The notes under the pieces are model-generated. The model did no database searches. It saw only the letters and a program-made list of their open reading frames with translations, and was not told where the DNA came from. Of a stretch of 64,000 nt of DNA, positions 39,455 through 51,838 are shown piece after piece; position 1 is the stretch's first letter, and every line of letters starts with the position of its first letter. The stretch is taken from contig NC_092236.1 of the NCBI RefSeq assembly GCF_036320965.1, positions 20,491,518 to 20,555,517 on the forward strand, in the 5' to 3' direction. Both the position numbers and the translations under genes were made by a program. This DNA comes from Panulirus ornatus. Its lineage: Eukaryota > Arthropoda > Malacostraca > Decapoda > Palinuridae.

Positions 39455-40216
39455 TATCTGGGAGTGGATCTGTCAGCGGATGGAACCATGGAAGCGGAAG
39501 TGGATCATAGGGTGGGGGAGGGGGCGAAAATTTTGGGAGCCTTGAAAAATGTGTGGAAGTCGAGAACATTATCTCGGAAAGCAAAAATGGGTATGTTTGA
39601 AGGAATAGTGGTTCCAACAATGTTGTATGGTTGCGAGGCGTGGGCTATGGATAGAGTTGTGCGCAGGAGGATGGACGTGCTGGAAATGAGATGTTTGAGG
39701 AAAATGTGTGGTGTGAGGTGGTTTGATCGAGTAAGTAACTTAAGGGTAAGAGAGATGTGTGGAAATAAAAAGAGCGTGGTTGAGAGAGCAGAAGAGGGTG
39801 TTTTGAAATGGTTTGGGCACATGGAGAGAATGAGTGAGGAAAGATTGACCAAGAGGATATATGTGTCGGAGGTGGAGGGAACGAGGAGAAGAGGGAGACC
39901 AAATTGGAGGTGGAAAGATGGAGTGAAAAAGATTTTGTGTGATCGGGGCCTGAACATGCAGGAGGGTGAAAGGAGGGCAAGGAATAGAGTGAATTGGAGC
40001 GATGTGGTATACAGGGGTTGACGTGCTGTCAGTGGATTGAATCAAGGCATGTGAAGCGTCTGGGGTAAACCATGGAAAGCTGTGTAGGTATGTATGTTTG
40101 CGTGTGTGGACGTGTGTATGTACATGTGTATGGGGGGGGGGGGGGGTGGGGCCATTTCTTTTGTCTGTTTCCTTGCGCTACCTCGCAAACGCGGGAGACA
40201 GCGACAAAGTATAAAA

Positions 40217-40220
<4 letters not shown>
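39452..40220 (+). mobile_element. LINE family A copy 5, 3' third only
   Basis: 5'-truncated at the RYLGVDLSADGT segment downstream of the RT catalytic motifs. The frame is open from there to the natural stop at 40,021 ([64 protein letters not shown]). Short 3' UTR with a G homopolymer, ending GCGACAAAGTATAAAAAA. It shares the LSADG (Ser) variant with copy 16, which suggests a common source. Confidence 0.92.
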
Positions 40221-40287
<67 letters not shown>

Positions 40288-40293
40288 ATATAT
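40221..40293. repeat. (TA)n microsatellite
   Basis: A TA tract with a short GT interruption, between LINE copy 5 and the left terminus of the PLE. Confidence 0.95.
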
Positions 40294-40510
40294 ATATTCC
40301 TATGAGTCCACGGGGAAAATGAAACACGAAAAGTTCCCAAGTGCACTTTCGTGTAATAATCACATCATCAGGGGAGACACAAGAGAGGAATATAACAGCC
40401 AGTTGATATACATCGAAGAGACGAAGCTAGGACGCCATTTGGTAAACATGTGATTGTCCAAAACATACAACGAGCGTTCATAAACTTATCATTTTACAAA
40501 TCTTATCAAC
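40294..40510 (-). repeat. PLE left inverted terminal repeat (217 bp)
   Basis: Reverse complement of 41,301-41,517 with a few differences. Both begin or end at AGGAATAT. It includes a copy of the last codons of the PLE reading frame in inverted orientation. On the minus strand it carries CTGATGA (40,365-40,371) and CGAAA (40,347-40,351), the hammerhead-like core discussed in the findings. Confidence 0.93.
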
Positions 40511-40511
40511 A

Positions 40512-41411
40512 ATAAGATTTACTGTAGAAAATGAAAATAATGGTATGTTACCATTTTTAGATTGCATGATCCATAGACAAGGAAACAAGTCTAAGTTTAG
40601 CATATACAGAAAACCCACCAATGTATGCTCATATATCCATTATTACTCATCTCAACATGACAGAGTTAAATTATCATCATTTCAATCTATGTTCCTAAGG
40701 GCATTACGTATTTGCAGTCCAGAGTTTATTGATGATGAGTTTGAGAAGATATATTCTATTGGATCTGAGTTAAAGTACCCTAGATCTTTCATTGATAAAT
40801 CCCTTAAGTTAGCAAAGAAATCATTTCATAGAGTTGAGCCCAAACCTCCCATTAACACCAAGAATCTTTTAGTTCTCCCTTTTAATAATAATTTCACTTT
40901 GCTTCCCATGTTGCTTAAATCCTTTAATGTAAATGTTGCTTTTAGCAACAATAACACTATAAAGAATATCTTAATCAGGAATTCACCAGAAAATTCTCTT
41001 GGTTGCATCTATAAAGTTCCTTGTGGAAACTGTGATAAATTTTATGTTGGTCAGACTGGTAAGGATCTTTCTGTTAGACTTAAGCAACATAAATATAGTA
41101 TAAGAACGGGATAAGAATCAAATGCCTTGTTTAATCATGTTAAAAACTATGATCATTGTATTGACTGGAGTAACGCCATCTCAGTTGTTAACTCTAACTC
41201 TATTACCAAGAGAAATATCATTGAATCTTCTATCATTAAATACACAAAGAATTATAATCTTAATATTAGTGATGGTCTGTACAAATTATATAACTTTGTT
41301 GTTGATAAGATTTGTAAAATGATAGTTTATGAACGCTCGTTGTATGTTTTGGACAATTACATGTTTACCAAATGGCGTCCTAGCTTCGTCTCTTCGGTGT
41401 ATATCAACTGA
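40512..41411 (+). pseudogene. PLE reverse transcriptase C-terminus plus GIY-YIG endonuclease, one in-frame stop
   Basis: The frame runs from the truncation point to the natural-looking stop at 41,409-41,411, interrupted only by a TAA at 41,112-41,114. Known PLE proteins join an RT to a C-terminal GIY-YIG nuclease that nicks target DNA. Counting from the ATG at 40,545, the RT tail is residues 1-30 and GCIYKVPC begins at residue 153. YVGQTG is at 167-172, with Cys residues (CGNC) between as in the zinc-binding PLE type. RLKQH follows, and after the stop HVKNYDHCIDW with conserved His. The ATG itself is not a true start, since homologous codons extend upstream. With a single nonsense mutation in about 300 codons the copy is fairly young. 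Confidence 0.9.
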
Positions 41412-41517
41412 CTGTTATATTCCTCTCTTGTGTCTCACCTGATGATGTGATTATTACACGAAAAGTGCACTTGGGAACTTTTCGTGTTTCATTTTCCCCG
41501 TGGACTCATAGGAATAT
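41301..41517 (+). repeat. PLE right inverted terminal repeat (217 bp)
   Basis: Partner of 40,294-40,510. The first ~110 bp code for the last PLE residues. The rest is non-coding and holds CTGATGA (41,439-41,445), GAAA (41,460-41,463) and a perfect 10-bp stem CACGAAAAGT/ACTTTTCGTG (41,457-41,486). Confidence 0.93.
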
Positions 41518-41545
41518 CTTGATCACGTGCAAAATTGTGATCCTT

Positions 41546-41551
<6 letters not shown>

Positions 41552-41623
<72 letters not shown>
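41552..41623. repeat. (TA)n microsatellite
   Basis: About 36 TA units between the PLE tail and SINE copy B8. Confidence 0.97.
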
Positions 41624-41627
<4 letters not shown>

Positions 41628-41868
41628 ATGGGGATAGGGGAGAAAGAATGCTTCCCACGTATTCCCTGCGTGTCGGAGAAGGCGACTAAAAGGGGAGGGA
41701 ACGGGTGGCTGGAAATACTCCCCTCTCGTTTTTTTTTTTTTTCTTTTTTCAATTTTACAAAAGAAGGAACAGAGAAGGGGGACCAAGTGAGGATTTTCCC
41801 TCAAAGGCCCAGTCCTCTGTTCTTAACGCTACCTTGCTAACGCGGAAAATGGCGAATAGTAAGAAATA
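41624..41868 (+). mobile_element. SINE family B copy 8 (full length)
   Basis: Plus orientation, ATCCATGGGGATAGGGG to GGCGAATAGTAAG. The 3' tail runs into the T-rich tail of the oppositely oriented LINE copy 6. Confidence 0.92.
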
Positions 41869-41875
41869 TATATAT

Positions 41876-43361
41876 TTTTTTATTATTTTATTATACTTTG
41901 TCGCTGTCTCCCGCGTTTGCGAGGTAGCGCAAGGAAACAGACGAAAGAAATGGCCCAACCCCCCCCCCCATACACATGTATATACATACGTCCACACACG
42001 CAAATATACATACCTACACAGCTTTCCATGGTTTACCCCAGACGCTTCACATGCCCTGCTTCAATCCACTGACAGCACGTCAACCCCGGTATACCACATC
42101 GCTCCAATTCACTCTATTCCTTGCCCTCCTTTCACCCTCCAGCATGTTCAGGCCCCGATCACACAAAATCTTTTTCACTCCATCTTTCCACCTCCAATTT
42201 GGTCTCCCTCTTCTCCTTGTTCCCTCCACCTCCGACACATATATCCTCTTGGTCAATCTTTCCTCATTCATCCTCTCCATGTGAGCAAACCACTTCAAAA
42301 CACCCTCTTCTGCTCTCTCAACCACGATCTTTTTATTTCCACACATCTCTCTTACCCTTACGTTACTCACTCGATCAAACCACCTCACACCACACATTGT
42401 CCTCAAACATCTCATTTCCAGCACATCTATCCTCCTGCGCACAACTCTATCCATAGCCCACGCCTCGCAACCATACAACATTGTTGGAACCACTATTCCT
42501 TCAAACATACCCATTTTTGCTTTCCGAGATAATGTTCTCGACTTCCACACATTCTTCAAGGCCCCCAGGATTTTCGCCCCCTCCCCCACCCTATGATCCA
42601 CTTCCGCTTCCATGGTTCCATCCGCTGCCAGATCCACTCCCAGATATCTAAAACACTTCACTTCCTCCAGTTTTTCTCCATTCAAACTCACCTCCTAATT
42701 GACTTGACCCTCAACCCTACTGTACCTAATAACCTTGCTCTTATTCACATTTACTCTTAACTTTCTTCTTCCACACACTTTTCCAAACTCAGTCACCAGC
42801 TTCTGCAGTTTCTCACATGAATCAGCCACCAGCGCTGTATCATCAGCGAACAACAACTGACTCACTTCCCAAGCTCTCTCATCCACAACAGACTTCATAC
42901 TTGCCCCTCTTTCCAAAACTCTTGCATTCACCTCCCTAACAACCCCATCCATAAACAAATTAAACAACCATGGAGACATCACACACCCCTGCCGCAAACC
43001 TACATTCACTGAGAACCATCACTTTCCTCTCTTCCTACACGTACACATGCCTTACATCCTCGATAAAAACTTTTCACTGCTTCTAACAACTTTCCTCCCA
43101 CACCATATATTCTTAATACCTTTCACAGAGCATCTCTATCAACTCTATCATATGCCTTCTCCAGATCCATAAATGCTACATACAAATCCATTTGCTTTTC
43201 TAAGTATTTCTCACATACATTCTTCAAAGCAAACACCTGATCCACACATCCTCTACCACTTCTGAAACCACACTGCTCTTCCCCAATCTGATGCTCTGTA
43301 CATGCCTTCACCCTCTCAATCAATACCCTCCCATATAATTTACCAGTTGAGTATTCCTGGT

Positions 43362-43364
<3 letters not shown>
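41876..43364 (-). mobile_element. LINE family A copy 6, with shared TAG and small 5' inversion
   Basis: Minus strand, short 3' UTR. The coding remnant covers GKLYGRVLIERV through MDLEKAYD, GLRQGCVMSP, FADDTALV and [10 protein letters not shown]. There are indels near 43,015 and 43,120, and a Trp-to-TAG stop in EGQVN(W)EVSLNG near 42,694. The 5' end folds back: 43,347-43,364 repeats the adjoining LINE sequence in opposite orientation, giving a TTTACCAG...CTGGTAAA palindrome. (TA)n follows. Confidence 0.92.

Positions 43365-43438
<74 letters not shown>
43365..43438. repeat. (TA)n microsatellite
   Basis: About 36 TA units between LINE copy 6 and SINE copy B9. Confidence 0.97.

Positions 43439-44939
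<1,501 letters not shown>

Positions 44940-45005
<66 letters not shown>
44940..45005. repeat. (TA)n microsatellite
   Basis: About 33 TA units between LINE copies 7 and 9. Confidence 0.97.
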
Positions 45006-45010
<5 letters not shown>

Positions 45011-47267
45011 GAGAACAAAGGACGTAAGGGGAGTGGAGGAGGAATGGGATGTAATTAGGGAAGCAGTGATGGCTTGCGCAAAAGATGCTTGTTGCATGAG
45101 AAGCGTGGGAGGTGCACAGATTAGAAAGGGTAGTGAGTGGTGGGATGAAGAAGTAAGATTATTAGTGAAGAGAAGAGAGGCATTTGGACGATTTTTGCAG
45201 GGAAATAATGCAAATGACTGAGAGATATATAAAAGAAAGAGGCAGGAGGTCAAGAGAAAGCTGCAAGAGGCGAAAAAGAGGGCTAATGAAAGTTGGGATG
45301 AGAGAGTATCATTAAATTTAGGGAGAATGAAAAGATGTTTTAGAAGGAGGTAAATAAAGTGCGTAAGACAAGTGAACAAATGGGAACTTAAGTGAAGGGG
45401 GATAATGGGGAAGTGATAAAAAGTAGTAGTGATGTGAGAAGATGGAGTGAGTATTTTGAAGGTTTGTTTAATGTGATTGACGATAGAGTGGCAGATATAG
45501 GGTGTTTTGGTCGAGGTGGTGTGCAAAGTGAGAGGGTCAGGGAGAATGATTTGCGGAAGATGAAAACCGGCAAGGCAGCGGGTTCGGATGGTATTGCAGT
45601 GGAATTTATAAAAAAAAAAAAAAAGGAGGTGACTGTATTGTTGACTAGTTGGTGAGGTTACTCAATGTATGTATGACTCATGGTGAGGTGCCCGAGGATT
45701 GGCGGAATGCTTGCATAGTGCCATTGTACAAAGTCAAAGAGGATAAAAGTGAGTGCTCAAATTAAAGATATATATAAGTTTGTTGAGTATTCCTGTGAAA
45801 TTATATGGGAGGGTATTGATTGAGAGGGTGAAGGCATGTACAGAGCATCAGACTGGGGAAGAGCAGTGTGGTTTCAGAAGTGGTAGAGGATGTGTGGATC
45901 AGGTGTTTGCTTTGAAGTATGTATGTGAGAAATACTTAGAAAAGCAAATGGATTTGTATGTAGCATTTATGGATCTGGAGAAGTCATATGATAGAGTTAA
46001 TAGAGATGCTTTGTGGAAGGTATTAAGAATATATGGTGTGGGAGGCAAGTTGTTAGAAGCAGTGAAAAGTTTTTATCGAGGATGTATGGCATGTATACGT
46101 GTAGGAAGAGAGGAAAGTGATTGGTTCTCATTGAATGTTGGTTTGTGGCTGGGGTGTGTGATGTCTCCATGGTTGTTTAATTTGTTTATGGATGGGGTTG
46201 TTAGGGAGGTGAATGCAAGAGTTTTGGAAAGAGGGGCAAGTATGCAGTCTGTTGTGGATGAAAGAGCTTGGGAAGTGAGTCAGTTGTTCACTGGTGATAC
46301 ATCGCTGGTGGCTGATTCATGTGAGAAACTGCTGAGGCTGGTGACTGAGTTTGGTAATGTGTGTGAAAGAGGAAAGCTGAGTGTAAATGTGAATATGAGC
46401 AAGGTTATTAGGTACAGTAGGGTTGAGGGACAAGTCAATTGGGAGGTAAGTTTGAATGGAGAAAAACTGGAGGAGGTGAAGTGTTTTAGATATCTGGGAG
46501 TGGATTTGGCAGCGGATGGAACCATGGAAGTGGAAGTGAATCATAGGGTGGGGGAGGTGAGTAGTGGTTCCAACAATGTTATAGGGTTGCGACGCGTGGG
46601 CTATAGAGTTATGCGGAGGAGGGTAGATGTGCTGGAAATGAGATGTTTGAGGACAATACGTGGTGTGAGGTGGTTTGATCGAGTAAATAATGTAAGGGTA
46701 AGAGAGATGTGTGGTAATAAAAAAGAGTGTGGTTGAGAGAGTAGAATGGGATGCTTTGAAATGTTTTGGTCACATGGAGAGAATGAGTGAGGAAAGATTG
46801 ACAAAGAGGATATATGTGTCAGAGGAGGAGGTAACAAGGAGAAGTGGGAGACCAAATTGGAGGTGGAAAGATGGAGTGAGAAAGATTTTGAGTGATTCGG
46901 GGCCTGAACATGCAGGAGGGTGAAAGGCGTGCAAGGAATAGAGTAAATTGGAACAATGTGGTATACCGGGGTCGACGTGCTGTCAATGGATTGAACCAGG
47001 GCATGTGAAGCGTCTGGGGTAAACCATGGAAAGTTGTGTGGGGCCTGGATGTGGAAAGGGAGCTGTGGTTTCGGTGCATTATACATGACAGCTAGAGACT
47101 GAGTGTGAACGAATGTGGCCTTTGTTGTCTTTTCCTAGGGCTACCTCATGCACATGCGGGGGGAGGGGGTTGTTATTTCATGTGTGGTGGGGTGGCGATG
47201 GGAATGAATAAAGCCAAACAGTATGAATAATGCACATGTGGTTATATGTATATGTCTGTGCGTGTAT
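45006..47267 (+). mobile_element. LINE family A copy 9, degenerate, long 3' UTR
   Basis: Plus orientation, starting at KVRTKDVRGVEEEW. Many indels and stops occur before 45,760. An open stretch from 45,768 to 46,734 covers CGFRSGRG, MDLEKSYD, GLWLGCVMSP (motif B damaged), a broken FADD (FTGDTSLV) and CGNKKE. A ~70-bp deletion removes the ILGALKN...MGMFEGI segment near 46,560. The long 3' UTR is cut within GTCTGTGCGTGTATAAG, where copy 10 begins. An old copy (there is no copy 8 in this numbering). Confidence 0.9.
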
Positions 47268-48780
47268 AAGAGTGGGTGCTCAAATTTCAGAGGTATAAGT
47301 TTGTTGAGTATTCCTGGTAAATCATATGGGAGGGTGTTGATTGAGAGGGTGAAGGCATGTACAGAGCATCAGATTGGGGAAGAGCAGTGTGGTTTCAGAA
47401 GTGGTAGAGGATGTATGGATCAGGTGTTTGCTTTGAAGAATGTATGTGAGAAATACTTAAAAAAGCAAATGGATTTGTATGTAGCATTTATGGATCTGGA
47501 GAAGGCATATGATAGAGTTGATAGAGATGCTCTGTGGAAGGTATTAAGAATATATGGTGTGGGATGCAAGTTGTTAGAAGCAGTGAAAAGTTTTTATCGA
47601 GGATGTAAGGCATGTGTACGTGTAGGAAGAGAGGAAAGTGATTGGTTCTCAGTGAATGTAGGTTTGCGGCAGGGGTGTGTGATGTCTCCATGGTTGTTTA
47701 ATTTGTTTATGGATGGGGTTGTTAGGGAGGTGAATGCAAGAGTTTTGGAAAGAGGGGCAAGTATGAAGTCTGTTGTGGATGAGAGAGCTTGGGAAGTGAG
47801 TCAGTTGTTGTTCGCTGATGATACAGCGCTGGTGGCTGATTCATGTGAGAAACTGCAGAAGCTGGCGACTGAGTTTGGTAAAGTGTGTGAAAGAAGAAAG
47901 TTAAGAGTAAATTTGAATAAGAGCAAGGTTATTAGGTACAGTAGGGTTGAGGGTCAAGTGAATTGGGAGGTAAGTTTGAATGGAGAAAAACTGGAGGAAG
48001 TAAAGTGTTTTAGATATCTGGGAGTGAATCTGGGAGTGAATCTGGCAGCGGATGGAACCATGGAAGCGGAAGTGGATCATAGGGTGGGGGAGGGGGCGAA
48101 AATCCTGGGAGCCTTGAAGAATGTGTGGAAGTCGAGAACATTATCTCGGAAAGCAAAAATGGGTATGTTTGAAGGAATAGTGGTTCCAACAATGTTGTAT
48201 GGTTGCGAGGTGTGGGCTATGGATAGAGTTGTGCGCAGGAGGGTGGATGTGCTGGAAATGAGATGTTTGAGGACAATGTGTGGTGTGAGGTGGTTTGATC
48301 GAGTAAGTAACGTAAGGGTAAGAGAGATGTGTGGAAATAAAAAGAGCGTGGTTGAGAGAGCAGAAGAGGGTTTTGAAATGATTTGGGCACATGGAGAGAA
48401 TGAGTGAGGAAAGATTGACCAAGAGGATATATGTGTCGGAGGTGGAGGGAACGAGGAGAAGTGGGAGACCAAATTGGAGGTGGAAAGATGGAGTGAAAAA
48501 GATTTTGTGTGATCGGGGCCTGAACATGCAGGAGGGTGAAAGGAGGGCAAGGAATGGAGTGAATTGGATCAATGTGGTATACCGGGGTTGACGTGCTGTC
48601 AGTGGATTGAATCAGGGCATGTGAAGCTTCTGGGGTAAACCATGGAAAGCTGTGTAGGTATGTATATTTGCGTGTGTGGACGTGTATGTATATACATGTG
48701 TATGGGGGTGTGTTGGGCCATTTCTTTCGTCTGTTTCCTTGCGCTACCTCGCAAACGCGGGAGACAGCGACAAAGCAAAA

Positions 48781-48790
<10 letters not shown>
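47268..48790 (+). mobile_element. LINE family A copy 10
   Basis: Plus orientation, 5'-truncated at the CSNFRGISLLSIPGK segment and joined directly to copy 9. The frame is open through CGFRSGRG, MDLEKAYD, GLRQGCVMSP, FADDTALV and YGCEVW to a 2-nt deletion near 48,372; the remainder is open in the shifted frame to 48,591. A 12-bp tandem duplication (48,017-48,040) repeats the LGVN codons. Short 3' UTR ending GACAAAGC plus about 13 A. The upstream ATG at 47,223 belongs to copy 9's 3' UTR. Confidence 0.93.

Positions 48791-48831
<41 letters not shown>
48791..48831. repeat. (TA)n microsatellite
   Basis: About 20 TA units after the A tail of LINE copy 10. Confidence 0.95.
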
Positions 48832-49077
<246 letters not shown>

Positions 49078-49088
49078 TTATTTATTTT

Positions 49089-51783
49089 TAATATTTTGCT
49101 TTGTCACTGTCTCCTGCGCCTGTGAGGTAGCGCAAGGAAACGGACGAAAGAAATGGACCAACCCACCACCACACACATGCACACACACACACGTCCACAC
49201 ACGCATACATACACACCCACACATCCCAATGTACACACATATATACACACACAGACACACATATACACACATGCACACAATTCACACTGTCTGCTCCTAC
49301 TCACCCCCATCGCCACCCTGCCACACACGGAGTAACATCCCCCTCCCCCCTCATGTGCGCGAGGCAGCACTAGGAAAAGACAACAAAGGCCGCATTCACT
49401 CACACTCAGTCTCCAGCTGTCATGCAATAATGCCCGAAACCACAGCTCCCTTTCCACATCCAGGCCCCACACAACTTTCCATGGTTTACCTCAGACGCTT
49501 CACATGCCCTGATTCAATCCATTGACAGCACGTCGACCCCGGTATACCACATCGATCTAATTCACTCTATTTCTTGCCCGCCTTTCACCCTCCTGCATGT
49601 TCAGGCCCCGATCACTCAAAATCTTTTTCACTCCATCTTTCCACCTCCAATTTGGTCTCCCACTTCTCCTCGTTCCCTCCACCTCCGACACATATATCCT
49701 CTTGGTCAATCTTTCCTCACTCATTCTCTCCATGTGACAAAACCATTTCAAAACACCCTCTTCTGCTCTCTCAACCACGCTCTTTTTATTTCCACACATC
49801 TCTCTTACCCTTACATTACTTACTCGATCAAACCACCTCACACCTCAAACATCTCATTTCCAGCACATCCACCTTCCTGCGCACAACACTATCCATAGCC
49901 CACGCCTCGCAACCATACAACATTGTTGGAACCACTATTCCTTCAAACATACCCATTTTTGCTTTCCGAGATAATGTTCTCGACTTCCACACATTCTTCA
50001 AGGCTCCCAGGATTTTCACCCTATGATCCAATTCCGCTTCCATGGTTCCATCCGCTGCCAGATCCACTCCCAGATATCTAAAACACTTTACTTCCTCCAG
50101 TTTTTCTCCATTCAAACTTACCTCCTAATTGACTTGACCCTCAACCCTACTGTACCTAATAACCTTGCTCTTATTCACATTTACTCTTACCTTTCTTCTT
50201 TCACACACTTTACCAAACTCAGTCACCAGCTTCTGCAGTTTCTCACATGAATCAACCACCAGCACTGTATCATCAGCGAACAACAACTGACTCACTTCCC
50301 AAGCTCTCTCATCCACAACAGACTGCATACTTGCCCCTCTTTCCAAAACTCTTGCATTCACCTCCCTAACAACCCCATCCATAAACAAATTAAACAACCA
50401 TGGAGACATCACACACCCCTGCCACAAACCTACATTCACTGAGAACCAATCACTTTCCTCTCTTCCTACACGTACACATGCCTTACATCCTTGATAAAAA
50501 CTTTTCACTGCTTCTAACAACTTGCCTCCCACACCATATATTCTTAGTACCTTCCACAGAGCATCTCTATCAACTCTGTCATATGCCTTCTCCAGATCAT
50601 GCTACAAACAAATCCATTTGCTTTTCTAAGTATTTCTCACATACAATCTTCAAAGCAAACACCTGATCCACACATCCTCTACCACTTCTGAAACCACACT
50701 GCTCTTCCCCAATCTGATGCTCTGTACATGCCTTCACCCTCTCAATCAATACCCTCCCATATAATTTACCAGGAATACTCAACAAACTTATACCTCTGTA
50801 ATTTGAGCACTCAGTTTTATCTCCTTTGCCTTTGTACAATGGCACTATGCAAGCATTCCGACAATCCTCAGGCACCTCACCATGAATCATACATACCTTG
50901 AATAACCTTACTAACCAGTCAACAATACAGTCACCCCTTTTTTTTTCTTTTTATAAATTCCACTGCAATACCATCTAAACCTGCTGCCTTGCCGGCTTTC
51001 ATCTTCCGCAAAGCTTTTACTACCTCTTCTTTGTTTACCAAATCATTTTCCCTAACCCTCTCACTTTGAACACCACCTCGACCAAAACACCCTATATCTG
51101 CCACTCTATCTTCAAACACATTCAACAAACCTTAAAAATACTCACTCCATCTCCTCACATCGCCACTACTTGTTATCACCTCCCCATTAGCCTCCTTCAC
51201 TGAAGTTCCCATTTGCTCCCTTGTCTTACGCACTTTATTTACCTCCTTCCAGAACATCTTTTTATTCTCCCTAAAATTTAATGATACTCTCTCACCCCAA
51301 CTCTCATTTGCCCTCTTTTTCACCTCTTGCACCTTTCTCTTGACCTCCTGTCTCTTTCTTTTATACATCTCCCACTCATTTGCATTTTTTCCCTGCAAAA
51401 ATCATCCAAATGCCTCTCTCTTCTCTTTCACTAATAATCTTACTTCTTCATCCCACCACTCACTACCCTTTCTAATCAACCCACCTCCCATGCTTCTCAT
51501 GCCAAAAGCATCTTTTGCGCAAGCCATCACTGCTTCCCTAAATACATCCCATTCCTCCCCCACTCCCCTTACCTCCTTTGTTCTCACCTTTTTCCATTCT
51601 GTACTCAGTCTCTCCTGGTACTTCCTCACACAAGTCTCCTTCCCAAGCTCACTTACTCTCACCACCCTCTTCACCCCAACATTCTCTCTTCTTTTCTGAA
51701 AACCCATACAAATCTTCACCTTCGCCTTAACAAGATAATGATCAGACATCCCTCCAGTTGCACCTCTCAGCACATTAACATCC
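49089..51783 (-). mobile_element. LINE family A copy 11, shared TAG, retains EN end
   Basis: Minus strand, long 3' UTR. The 5' end keeps the last residues of the AP-endonuclease domain (NVLRGATGGMSDHYLV, with the SDH motif), then VSELGKETC and the whole RT. Lesions: a W-to-TAG at EGQVN(W) near 50,126, a small deletion near 50,600, a frame change in the A-rich FIK segment near 50,940 and further indels near 51,150 and 49,840. FADDTVLVVDS replaces the usual FADDTALVADS. The 5' boundary is identical to that of copy 12. Confidence 0.93.
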
Positions 51784-51804
51784 ATATATATATACATCCA
51801 TATA

Positions 51805-51821
<17 letters not shown>
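51784..51821. repeat. (TA)n junction between LINE copies 11 and 12
   Basis: An imperfect TATATA/CATCCA tract. The equivalent junction between copies 12 and 13 is at 54,298-54,346. Confidence 0.9.

Positions 51822-51838
<17 letters not shown>

Larger units (their letters stand above)
40294..41551 (+). mobile_element. Penelope-like element (PLE) copy 1 with inverted termini
   Basis: A 5'-truncated Penelope-like retroelement. The coding remnant (from about 40,512) keeps the end of the RT domain (NGMLPFLDCMIHRQ, IYRKPTN) and the GIY-YIG endonuclease typical of PLEs. 217-bp inverted repeats bound it. A tail after the right repeat contains GATCAC(10 nt)GTGATC and leads into (TA)n. The RT catalytic YADD region is absent, so it cannot move by itself. 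Confidence 0.92.

Noticed and set aside
40221..40293. The (TA)n/(GT)n tract as part of the PLE terminus
   Set aside because: The right terminus has a different tail (GATCAC...GTGATC) before its own (TA)n, so the left TA tract is flank and not element.
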